A stretch of DNA of 64,000 nt, taken from assembly GCA_022641835.1 (NCBI GenBank), contig CP048716.1:1612001-1676000 (forward strand), given 5' to 3'. Positions 51,672 through 62,866 of this stretch are shown piece after piece; within the stretch, counting starts at the first letter, position 1, and the number at the start of each line of letters is the position of its first letter. The stretch comes from Petasospora fabianii. Taxonomy: Eukaryota > Ascomycota > Saccharomycetes > Phaffomycetales > Wickerhamomycetaceae. Below the pieces are notes generated by a model. It was not told the origin of the DNA and ran no database searches. It was given only the letters and a program-made list of their open reading frames with translations. Made by a program: the position numbers and the translations under genes.

Positions 51672-53765
51672 ATGCCCACAACCGGAGACAGAATGTCTCT
51701 CGGACAACACCACAATGAAGACAGCTATCAGATGCTAAAAGATTTGGAGGCTGATATATCGAAGTATTCTCTTGACGAACGAAGTATGTCTCTTCCAGTG
51801 CCTATATCTGAGGCTACGGTAACATCGCCGTCCTCAACATCTGCAACAGGATCTGTTTCACCTGCTGCTGGATCCAGTTCGACCGCACGCCAGCCCAACT
51901 TTTTCGATGCTATGGCTATGAACAATGGTCTGATCCATGGTCACGTTCATAACTTCAACAACTTCACTTACATCCATGGTCACATCCACACCAATGACAC
52001 TATGCTCCTCGAAGGTATGGACTTCACACAACAAGCACAGCAGCAGCAAGCACTACCCAAACTGCGAAGACAAAGCTCACATCATCAGCATCTCAACGAT
52101 AGACACTCCTCACAGTTTACTGACTGCCAGCATTTTGAATTTCTGAACTGTCACGATCAACAGTCCAAACCTGTTATTGTTGAAAATCCTAATCTTACTT
52201 GTGAGGAAGACGTCAATTGTAAGCCCAAGCTCCTCGAGATCTGCTGTGATAATTCCCATCCTGATGGCTCAAGTACCGCTCCACTCTTCCCTGATCTCGT
52301 GAACTTGCCTATGGGTCAACAACTACATGATGATTCTTTCTCACATTCGAATGATGACAAGACGTTTGAGCACTGCAACTTTGAGGACTGCATTGACGTC
52401 AAATGTGACTTGGACACTTGTGATATCGACGAGCTGTATTGCAAGTTCTGTGAAGATCCGGACAGCATGCCAGATCTGAAGTGCGACTTCGAGAACAAGG
52501 ATTCTCAGACGGTACATAACCATGCACATGCTCACTCCCACTCCCACTCCCATATCCATACACATGATCATGACAATAACCACACCCATATTGACCAGCA
52601 TTTGCTTCAGCTAATTACACCCGCCGCTACTCAGCACAAACAGAAGCGATCCAGAGAAGACGAGGATAAGCCTGCTATTCATCATCACTTGCATCACCAT
52701 CAACAGCACTCTCACCCGGAGAACCACCATCACCATCATATTCAGCTTCATGACCATCAACATGCTGCAAAGAAGGTGAAGAACGAGTCTGGTGCCAATT
52801 CTCTGATCAATTTCGAATGGAACTTCAAGAATCAACAAGCCAAGTGCGAATGGGACACATGCTCTTCTCAGTTTGACAATACACTGCTTCTTCAGAACCA
52901 CATTGTTGAGAACCATCTTGTCCCAGAGTTCAACATCAACACATCGCTCGGTGACATTAATGACTCACTGGCCTACGAGTGTGAGTGGAAGAACTGTGAC
53001 TTCTCGGGTGATGGCATGACCTCACTGATCACACACATCAACTCCCAACACAGTGGCTACCCATCCAATCCAATAGATGAGCTCATCTCCCAGTCTCAGA
53101 AGAAGCCTCTGCTTACACCATCGCCTGACAATGATCACATCAGTCCACAGAAGGACGTTTCATCAAATTTGGCAGACACATCGGCGGATGATGAGGCAAC
53201 GACATGCAGATGGATGGTTCAAGACAGCACAGACAGTGAGCCACATCCATGTGGTGCACAATTCTCAAGCGCTGAAGAGCTCACTAATCACCTTGTCGAA
53301 GACCACGTTGGATCTGGCCAAAGTGTTTATGTCTGCTCATGGGAGGGCTGTGATCGTAATGGTCAGGAATTTCGTCAGCGTCAGAAGGCACTCAGACACC
53401 TCCACACTCATACGCACTACAAACCTTTGCAGTGTAAGGTTTGTGGCCGCCGCTTTGCCGTTGATACGATGTTGACTCAACACATGAGAACACATTCTGG
53501 TGAGAAGCCATACAAATGTCCAACTTGTGACAAGAGGTTTGCCACCAGCAGCTCATTGTCGGTGCACTTGAGAACTCATACGGGTGAGAAACCTCTGATG
53601 TGTAAGTATCCTGGTTGCGGCAAGAGATTCAGTGAGAGCTCTAATCTCACAAAGCACATGAAGATTCATGAGAAGGAATTCAAGTGCTCTTGTTGTCTGA
53701 GAAGCTTTGCTACGTTGAAACAGCTTAAGTCACACAACTCCAAGTATCATGCAGACTTGCAGTGA
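51672..53765 (+). CDS. ZAP1: ZAP1, zinc-responsive transcription activator
   Basis: 697 residues. Zap1 senses zinc and activates zinc-uptake genes when zinc is low. The C-terminal DNA-binding fingers match S. cerevisiae Zap1 in order and spacing: CSWEGC...RQRQKALRHLHTH, CKVCGRRFAVDTMLTQHMRTH, CPTCDKRFATSSSLSVHLRTH, CKYPGCGKRFSESSNLTKH and a last CSCC finger. Two Trp-type fingers upstream (CEWDTC near 391, CEWKNC near 436) match the zinc-sensing pair of activation domain 2. A third upstream finger near 513 has a long insert between its cysteines. The N-terminal half has a Cys-rich block (near 235-270) and two His-rich clusters (near 283-312 and 336-368), likely zinc-binding. The gene is convergent with PRP43 across 120 bases. 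Confidence 0.9.
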   Translation: MPTTGDRMSLGQHHNEDSYQMLKDLEADISKYSLDERSMSLPVPISEATVTSPSSTSATGSVSPAAGSSSTARQPNFFDAMAMNNGLIHGHVHNFNNFTYIHGHIHTNDTMLLEGMDFTQQAQQQQALPKLRRQSSHHQHLNDRHSSQFTDCQHFEFLNCHDQQSKPVIVENPNLTCEEDVNCKPKLLEICCDNSHPDGSSTAPLFPDLVNLPMGQQLHDDSFSHSNDDKTFEHCNFEDCIDVKCDLDTCDIDELYCKFCEDPDSMPDLKCDFENKDSQTVHNHAHAHSHSHSHIHTHDHDNNHTHIDQHLLQLITPAATQHKQKRSREDEDKPAIHHHLHHHQQHSHPENHHHHHIQLHDHQHAAKKVKNESGANSLINFEWNFKNQQAKCEWDTCSSQFDNTLLLQNHIVENHLVPEFNINTSLGDINDSLAYECEWKNCDFSGDGMTSLITHINSQHSGYPSNPIDELISQSQKKPLLTPSPDNDHISPQKDVSSNLADTSADDEATTCRWMVQDSTDSEPHPCGAQFSSAEELTNHLVEDHVGSGQSVYVCSWEGCDRNGQEFRQRQKALRHLHTHTHYKPLQCKVCGRRFAVDTMLTQHMRTHSGEKPYKCPTCDKRFATSSSLSVHLRTHTGEKPLMCKYPGCGKRFSESSNLTKHMKIHEKEFKCSCCLRSFATLKQLKSHNSKYHADLQ

Positions 53766-53885
53766 TATCTTAATATGACGTTATGAAATCTTATCTGATG
53801 TTATCAAGATAGTTCGTAGGTTTACAACGACTTCATTTGGGTCTATGCAATCAATTAATCATAAATTATACAAAAGGGTCGTCAA

Positions 53886-56276
<2,391 letters not shown>

Positions 56277-56379
56277 TTACTCTCAATAGGTGGAGAAGTT
56301 GCTTTATACCTCGCTTAGAGACTTCTTCTTCTGCGATATCGGAAGACACACAGCAGAAAGCTCGAGCAGCTAGGGAAGG

Positions 56380-57952
56380 ATGACCTCGGCACACCTGTTC
56401 GTCCTGGTACATGGGTAAGCATCATCACCAACGATCCTTGCTATCCCCGCAAATGCCGTCACTTAATCTGATACTAACCTGCCGCTTGCGCAGTCTTTGG
56501 GGAGGAGCGAACCATCTTAAGGCCATTGAGGATCTGATCAAACTCAATGTGGTAGATTCGGCTGAAGTAATACATACCTTACGTCCTCGTACTTCTGCAT
56601 TGTTCAAGACATATGATGGAATCGAGATCATTGGGCATCGTATGCTCTTGGAGGTTTTGGAGGAGATCAACAGATTACTTGAAGAAGAAGACGCAAAGGT
56701 CACAAAGATTAGCTTTGTTGGATATTCTCTTGGTGGCTTGGTTTCAAGATACATCATTGGTGAATTGGAAAAACTGCAGTTGTTTGATATGATTGAACCG
56801 GTCTACTACGCCACATTTGCCAGTCCTCATCTGGGAGTCAAGTTCTACAAGTCCCACCTCAAGCCAATAAACTTCCTTTTAGCCAATGTCCTTGGTCGTG
56901 TTGGCTCTGAGCTTGCTATTCGTGACAATGATCAAATGCTTGTGAAGCTTACAGAAGACGAATACATCACTGGCCTCGCCCGTTTTAAGCATCGTTTCCT
57001 CTTTGCCAACATCCGCCATGATCGTACAGTGAACTTCCATACATCTTACATCACGGACCGCAACCCATTTAATGACCATTGGGACACACTTGATCTCAAC
57101 TTTAACTTCACACCGTCAATTGTCTCTACTTATCGCATCCGTGGTATGACCATCGCTCCCAAGCTCGTCAATTTCACCAACTCAACCTTCCAATCTTCGC
57201 AATACGTGAAGCGTCCAGTCTCCATTTACAAGCGTCTTCGTTATGCCGGTATTGTCATCCTTCTAGCATGTATTGTTCCCCTATGGATTCCAATCGTCTT
57301 CACTGCAAGTACGATCGGATCCATTGTGAGTTCATTCATTGTGAAGACTTACAAGAAGCAGACATATGAAGAGCTACGCAAACTGATCACTTATGACCAG
57401 CTTCCAGGTAATGCCATCACCGCTACTGAGTCAGGAAGCAGTGCTATAAGTAAGAGAAGGGATAGTAGTGGGAGCTCTATTAGAGAAAGACTTGACGAGG
57501 CAACGTCAGAGGCGTTTGAGAATGTGATCAATGTGACACAGTATGATGCTCATACTGACTCTGCAAAGGATCATGGTGCCGGGAGATATACCAACCAATT
57601 CAGCGTTGTTGATGATTGTACTCCCAATCTCGTGGATCATGTTCATGAGATCTTTTTAAATCCGAAGGATGATGATTTTGAAATCTTTCAGAAGACAGAA
57701 AGGTTACCGTTAGACGAAACGAGACAGTTAGTTATGCAGAGACTGAATGCGCTCGATTGGAAGAAGTTCGCAGTTTATGTAAATGTGTTGAATGCTCACG
57801 ATGGTATTGTGGCTAGAAAAGGGTTGAAGAGAAGCACAGTTAAGGGTATTGCTCTGATTGGGTTCTGGACTGGTATGATCAATGAGTATGAAAAGAGAGA
57901 GAAGCGGGAGGCCCTAAGTTTTACAAGACCGGGCCTAGCCGTTTCAAGCTAA
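56380..57952 (+). CDS. LPL1: LPL1/ROG1-type lipase (two exons)
   Basis: Exons 56380-56414 and 56494-57952 give 497 residues. It belongs to the DUF676 family of alpha/beta-hydrolase lipases; S. cerevisiae Lpl1 is a phospholipase on lipid droplets. The spliced N-terminus MTSAHLFVLVHGLWGG creates the oxyanion-hole motif HGLWGG that the long exon alone would lack. The nucleophile Ser is in GYSLGG (about 105), and a candidate catalytic His is in NAHDGIVARK near the end. A hydrophobic segment near 265-300 could dip into or cross a membrane. The linker near 330-360 is Ser-rich. LPL1 and ROG1 paralogs are hard to separate by eye; I favour LPL1 from the N-terminus. Divergent from PRP43. Confidence 0.85.
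56415..56493 (+). other. LPL1 intron
   Basis: 79-base phase-2 intron: 5' site GTAAGC, perfect branch TACTAAC at 56472-56478, 3' site GCGCAG ending at 56493. Splicing joins GG to T to complete the catalytic HGLWGG motif, strong support for the model. Confidence 0.93.
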
Positions 57953-58281
57953 TGGTAATATATAGATTCTTTTCGATCGTCGATTCTACACTATAAATAA
58001 AGGGACATGTCGTGAACATGAAAAGCTGGCATTGAATACACTATAGTGAGTCGAAGAAAGGCAGTATGACACAAGCAGGGAGAACTGCATAGCTTGGTGC
58101 AACTCGGCAGCATAGGTGTATACATGAGTGAGATGAGCGGCGTGAAGCGGAAATGACAGATCAACAGTCTATGGGATGAGTACTTCTTGTTTCCAAGAAA
58201 GTTAGACAAAAAAGTGGGGGAAAAAGAGGAAAAAACCAAACAAAACATGAAAACAAAAGTCAAGTGAAGCCTGATCAACGA
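57953..58281. other. 3' region between LPL1 and the GSK-3 gene
   Basis: 329 bases, convergent, with A runs near 58207-58250. No gene recognised. Confidence 0.5.
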
Positions 58282-59256
58282 TCAACGATCAGCCCTAATC
58301 TCATCAAACCAGCCATTCTGCAAGGCTTGACCAGCACTAATTCTTTTGTTTGGATTGAATAGCAAGAACTGTTCCAAGAAATTCAAGATGTGAATGTCGT
58401 TGGAATTGTTAAGCTGCTTGAAGATACGAGCCAATGGAATCTTCTTAATGATTGGGAATTTATGATCAATGTAGTTGTTGTTCATGGCCATGATATCTTC
58501 AGTGGTTGGTGTACCCAAGATCTTGATGATTTCAACCAGTTGATCAATACCACTTTCACCAGGGAACAGAGGTTGTCCTATAAGCAATTCTGCAAAGACA
58601 CAACCTGTTGACCATACGTCAATCTTTGTTGTGTAGTTTGTTGCACCAAAGATCAACTCTGGGGCTCTGTAGTAACGAGAACAGATGTATGACACGTTCT
58701 GTTCTGATGGAGATAAGATTTTTGCTGAACCGAAATCACAAATCTTGGCAATACCCCGTTGGTGATCCACGAGGATATTCTGAGGCTTAATATCTCTATG
58801 GCATATCGATAGCGAATGGAGATAGTCAAGACCCGCTAGGATATCAAAGAGATATGTTCTGACTTCTGAGAGTGGCATATTCAGCTTCTTGATGGTGTAA
58901 AATTGATTACGCTTGTATAATGTTGTTGGGAGGAACTCCATGATCAAGTTAAGATACAGATTGTTGTTGGAATTGGTGGCTGGATCGTTCTCGTAGGAGT
59001 AGTAAAACAACTTGGTGATGTGTGCATTGTCTAGAGTCTTCATGATTTGCAACTCACGATTCTTGAATCTCTTGTCTTGCAAAACTTTCTTGATTGCGAT
59101 GGTTGTTTCCGTAGGCGAGAGAAGTTGACACTTGGTGACTGTACCAAACGAGCCATGACCCACGTTTTGTGGATTCTGGTAAGAGATCTCCACCTTATTG
59201 TCGTGTTCATCATTGACCCATGACACTACTGTGTCGTTTGTCGTGCCTGAGCTCAT
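58282..59256 (-). CDS. RIM11: GSK-3 family protein kinase (RIM11/MRK1 type)
   Basis: 324 residues, almost only a kinase domain. GSK-3 kinases in yeast act in meiotic entry, stress responses and phosphodegron marking. Motifs: glycine loop VGHGSFGTV (32-40), ATP Lys 56 (AIKK), HRD at 153-155, DFG at 174-176, and the GSK-3 activation-loop motif SYICSRYYRAPELIFGATNY with the autophosphorylated Tyr at about 190. The RAPELIFGATNYT and GQPLFPGESGIDQLVEIIKILGTP blocks are closer to RIM11/MRK1 than to MCK1. It is shorter than Rim11 (about 370) and lacks N- and C-terminal tails. The frame starts cleanly at an ATG. Which yeast paralog it matches best cannot be settled by eye. Confidence 0.85.
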   Translation of the reverse strand: MSSGTTNDTVVSWVNDEHDNKVEISYQNPQNVGHGSFGTVTKCQLLSPTETTIAIKKVLQDKRFKNRELQIMKTLDNAHITKLFYYSYENDPATNSNNNLYLNLIMEFLPTTLYKRNQFYTIKKLNMPLSEVRTYLFDILAGLDYLHSLSICHRDIKPQNILVDHQRGIAKICDFGSAKILSPSEQNVSYICSRYYRAPELIFGATNYTTKIDVWSTGCVFAELLIGQPLFPGESGIDQLVEIIKILGTPTTEDIMAMNNNYIDHKFPIIKKIPLARIFKQLNNSNDIHILNFLEQFLLFNPNKRISAGQALQNGWFDEIRADR

Positions 59257-60202
59257 TAGTTGCGGATTTTTCTGTGATGTGTTAATGCTTGGTAGTGGAT
59301 GAAGAGGTCTATTCTATTGTAGCACCTTGCAGTGGGACGGATCGAAGGCAAACAAAGATGAAATGTTAGGGAGTAGTGTCACCAGGGCATTCAATGGGCG
59401 TAGATGTATAGAGATCACGTCGCCTGAAGGGATGTAAGCGTACCTGGTTGAGTGTAAGACGGTGAGGCCGGTGAGAGGGGTGACGAAGTCTTGAGAGGGT
59501 AGCTGGCGGTAAGCAGTAAGCAGGAGGAGCTCTAAGAAGCACGGAGTTGTTTGAGACAGTGACGGATGTATTTAAGAGCGGTGGGAAAAAGCAATCGGAC
59601 CGGTGTTCTGTGCAGTATGTGTAAGAGGACTGTGGAAAGGAGACTGTGCGTATACTGGCTGTCAACTTGTAGGTGTGCGCCTGTCTTCTGTTTGGTGTTG
59701 TTGCGGTGTTCTCCTCCTTTTTTTGTGCGGCGGCGTGAAGCCAAAGAGCGTGACGGGTCGTCGGCCCACCAATCCCATGCGCGAAGGCGGGGGAGGCAGC
59801 GGTGGCAGCGGTGGGAGTGGTGGTGGCGATTTTAAAACTTGTAAGGGTCTGCATCTCTCGGGTGGATGACTTGTCTTAATAATGTGCGGCATTGTTTGTT
59901 ATGTGTCCGCTACGCAGGCTACAATTGCTACTCGGGGTGCTGAATAAAGGGCTCTCCAGACGAGCCTGGGTGCCCAATAGTCTGTTTCTGGCACATGCTC
60001 GACACTATGAGTTATGGGCGCTGGAAGCAGCCTTACACAGCCGATCGACCGAATCGCAGTCGCAGTCACGGCAGCACCTAGTCGCTTCTGTAGGCTTTAA
60101 ACGCCGTGTTTAAACAATCTAGCCTAAATTTCACTTAACAACTACAGCTCTAGATCATAGACAAATGCATAGTTTCCTTTAGACGCTCAACGTTAAGTAA
60201 AC
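59257..60202. promoter_or_regulatory. GSK-3 upstream and MDH3 3' region
   Basis: 946 bases. A 162-codon ATG frame on the minus strand (59854 to 59366) is Pro/Thr/Ser-rich low complexity with no family features and is not called. A G-rich run (GGTGG-type, about 59790-59830) is notable. No RNA gene found. Confidence 0.45.
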
Positions 60203-61234
60203 TCACAACTTGGCCTTCACCTTGTTGACAAAGGCAACACCCTTGGCAATGTTCTTCTCAAGCGTGTTGACAGCGATCTCGAAGAGCTTGACCTCATTGC
60301 TGTCAAGCTGGTCCAAAATCTGGTACTCAATGGCCTCAGCTCCCTGTGGTCCCAATCTGATAGGGAGCGAAATATACTCAACCTTGTTACCCGTCTTCTG
60401 CTTCACCTGCTTGGATCCTGGGATGGAGGCATCTAAGTACACGAATGAGTCTTCAATCACATTGCGCTCGCCCTTGATGGCTTTGATAAGAGCTTCGGCA
60501 AACTTGTAACCTGAGTATGCCATACTCAAGGTAGCGGAACCAGCACCGTTCTTGGCCTTGACAACTTCATCACCACCGAATTGAACTCTGTTCACAAGCG
60601 CATCCTTTTGCTGCTTAGAAAGGCGGTTAAAGATATGTTTACCTTCTGATGTTGAGAAAACTGGAACAATGGTCTCACCAGAGTGTCCACCGATAACTTC
60701 AACTCTAACATTCTCAATTCCAGAGAGAGAGGAATCGTACTCCTTGAGGAAAGTGTTGGCTCTAACAATGTCCAATGTTGTCACACCAAACAATCTCTTT
60801 GGATCAAAGACACCAAAGCTCTTAAAAGTCTCAGCGACAATTGGCACCGTAGAGTTCACCGGGTTAGAGATCACAAGAACAAACGCCTTTGGTGCAGTTT
60901 GAGCAATTGCTGTGGCAAGAGACTTGATGATTCCGGCATTGATGTTGAACAAGTCATCTCTGGTCATGCCTGGCTTTCTTGGAACACCAGCTGGGATAAT
61001 CACAACATCAGTGCCCTGAAGCGCCTTCTGGATGGAAGTTTGATCCTCCTTGGAGCTTGGCTCGAAACCAGAAACCTTCACCTTGGAATTGATGTGGGAG
61101 AGATCTGTGGCAACACCGTGGGCAAGACGGATATCATACAGGGAGAGCTCATCGATGTATGGGGAAAGCTTGAGCAAAAGGGAAAGCGGCTGGCCAATAC
61201 CACCGGCAGCACCGAGAACTGTGACTTTGGTCAT
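60203..61234 (-). CDS. MDH3: malate dehydrogenase with C-terminal AKL (MDH3 type)
   Basis: 343 residues, the same length as peroxisomal S. cerevisiae Mdh3. It interconverts malate and oxaloacetate with NAD. The NAD loop [10 protein letters not shown] (8-17), substrate Arg pair in [12 protein letters not shown] (86 and 92), [10 protein letters not shown] and the catalytic His 184 ([10 protein letters not shown]) are all present. There is no N-terminal mitochondrial presequence. The final tripeptide AKL is a known functional variant of the peroxisomal PTS1 signal SKL, preceded by a basic KVK context, so peroxisomal location for beta-oxidation NADH shuttling is likely. A cytosolic MDH2 role is the alternative. 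A strong TATA box lies upstream. Confidence 0.88.
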   Translation of the reverse strand: MTKVTVLGAAGGIGQPLSLLLKLSPYIDELSLYDIRLAHGVATDLSHINSKVKVSGFEPSSKEDQTSIQKALQGTDVVIIPAGVPRKPGMTRDDLFNINAGIIKSLATAIAQTAPKAFVLVISNPVNSTVPIVAETFKSFGVFDPKRLFGVTTLDIVRANTFLKEYDSSLSGIENVRVEVIGGHSGETIVPVFSTSEGKHIFNRLSKQQKDALVNRVQFGGDEVVKAKNGAGSATLSMAYSGYKFAEALIKAIKGERNVIEDSFVYLDASIPGSKQVKQKTGNKVEYISLPIRLGPQGAEAIEYQILDQLDSNEVKLFEIAVNTLEKNIAKGVAFVNKVKAKL

Positions 61235-61930
61235 TGTGAAATATAAGCAACTTGGGTCTTGGGGAGAGAGGGAGTTATACGCAGTATATGTAAGTGGGTG
61301 CTATCAAAAAACTAGGACCTGGAGAAAAAAATGCGGAGAAGCTCACCTTTTTTATATAGCAACGCTTGACTCAGCCAGCTCGCAAATTTCGCGCGTCCGG
61401 GCGAACGCGGGCAGAGTGATGCCTTCCTTCCGGGATTGGCCCCGGTCTTTGGCACACGCCCGGAGGATCTGGGGTTATCAATGCCATGTTTGGTGTTCAT
61501 TCTTAGATAATCACTTCATATAAACCTCCTTAGCTCCTAGTTTTGTGGAATCAACACCCACCAATACCGCAATTGAATGTGACGCTCGTCGCTTCGCCTT
61601 TCCCACTTTTTGCGACATCCCTCACACTTGACTCCACACTGTTCGAGTCATTTCTTGGTTCTGCCCTCCCCGGAGCCACAACCCAAGAGAGTCTTGCATG
61701 CAAAATCCCGATTCTCGCATCTCTCTCGTGCCCAAAGGTGCTTGATCAGGACTCCGTCAATAAGCATTCTCCTATCCCATTGGCTAATTTGCCTGTGGAG
61801 TTCCAATACGTCCCCGCATTAACCCGGCCAGACCGGAGAACTACAGCGTTTTGTAGGTGCACAACACAATGTACACTGCGTACGGAGAATTCTCATAACT
61901 TCATGATATGTAGCCGTTGCACATCAGATC
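61235..61930. promoter_or_regulatory. MDH3 promoter and OCA1 3' region
   Basis: 696 bases. It has the MDH3 TATA box and, further upstream, a GC-rich patch (about 61390-61460) with several CGG/CCG triplets, including CCGGGATTGGCCCCGG at 61430-61445, of the kind bound by zinc-cluster regulators. A frame at 61543-62043 starts without ATG and is not called. Confidence 0.5.
61351..61358 (-). promoter_or_regulatory. TATA box of the malate dehydrogenase gene
   Basis: Minus-strand TATATAAA, a full consensus TATA box, 117-124 bases upstream of the ATG at 61234. Fits a strongly regulated gene. Confidence 0.7.
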
Positions 61931-62590
61931 TCATCGCTTCAACAACCATTCAGGTGCAAGTTCAGGATCAACACTTATCGTCTTTTTATCAAACGCCTCA
62001 ATCAACAACTCCACCAAGATTCTTCCTCCTCTCGAGCCAGTAAACCGTCTATACTCTTCTGAAACACTAGCAGTATTCCACCCTTGTAACTTTCTCAAAC
62101 ACCCAATGACTGTACCTGTTCTATGTCTCCCCATACCACAACACACCAACAATGGATAGTTATTCTTATTCACAATCAAGTTCAAAGCCTGCACAATACT
62201 GTTCTCCGTCAGACCATCCCACGGGTTATTATCACCACCATCCGGATTAATTCCTGCGAAATACAAGCTGATCTGCTCCTCATCAACAAACTCAATGAAC
62301 TCATCGATAGGGTCCTCACTAGCCAACCATACAATCGTTTTGAGCTTCAACTCCTTCAAAAACTCAAAGTTGATCTTGGATGGCTGACCACATCGATAGA
62401 GCTGTCTCTCAACGGGACAGAAATTCAAAGGCGGTACAATACGCATCTTTGGGGCAGAGTGGATGCGTACTATTGACGTTTGCCCAGAGCTTGATTGGTT
62501 AGTGTGTTCTTGTTGCAGTTGGTCAACGACATGGCCTTGTGCCACATCTCGAAGTTCTTGCTCTCCAGATGTCTCCTGATTTTGTGACAT
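61931..62590 (-). CDS. OCA1: OCA1, atypical dual-specificity phosphatase
   Basis: 219 residues from the ATG at 62590; the frame is open further upstream without an ATG. OCA1 belongs to the Siw14/Oca family, which includes inositol pyrophosphate phosphatases, and is needed for cell-cycle arrest after oxidative stress. The sequence follows S. cerevisiae Oca1 closely: [34 protein letters not shown], the Cys-x5-Arg catalytic loop [10 protein letters not shown] (Cys 151, Arg 157), [16 protein letters not shown] and the end APEWLL. In S. cerevisiae Oca1 works in a complex with other Oca proteins. It is divergent from COQ8 across 276 bases. Confidence 0.95.
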   Translation of the reverse strand: MSQNQETSGEQELRDVAQGHVVDQLQQEHTNQSSSGQTSIVRIHSAPKMRIVPPLNFCPVERQLYRCGQPSKINFEFLKELKLKTIVWLASEDPIDEFIEFVDEEQISLYFAGINPDGGDNNPWDGLTENSIVQALNLIVNKNNYPLLVCCGMGRHRTGTVIGCLRKLQGWNTASVSEEYRRFTGSRGGRILVELLIEAFDKKTISVDPELAPEWLLKR

Positions 62591-62866
62591 AGTATATTGA
62601 TGAATGCCTATGAATTTTGTAGGTGGGTTGACTGCACGGGTCTCGAAGTCTCGACAAAAGATGATTGGGCTGGTAGTTGTCAGTTGTGGGATCCTTAAGT
62701 GCACGTTGCACTCACTCTCTCCGCGACAAATGCTGATGTCAAAAACATCCGTACACCACGGTCCCATTTCCGGCTCGCTTTTTGCTGGATACGCGCACGT
62801 CGCCAGCTCACCCTGGTGTAAGCCATGCTTTGTGATATCCTTCAAAGTACCTTGTGACCATCAACA

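Noticed and set aside
59366-59854. 162-codon ATG frame upstream of the GSK-3 gene
   Set aside because: Pro/Thr/Ser-rich low-complexity sequence opposite a G-rich run; no conserved motif. A 5' leader intron reaching into it was considered, but signals were weak.
61543-62043. 166-codon frame overlapping the OCA1 3' end
   Set aside because: Begins without ATG and overlaps the clearly conserved OCA1 end on the other strand.
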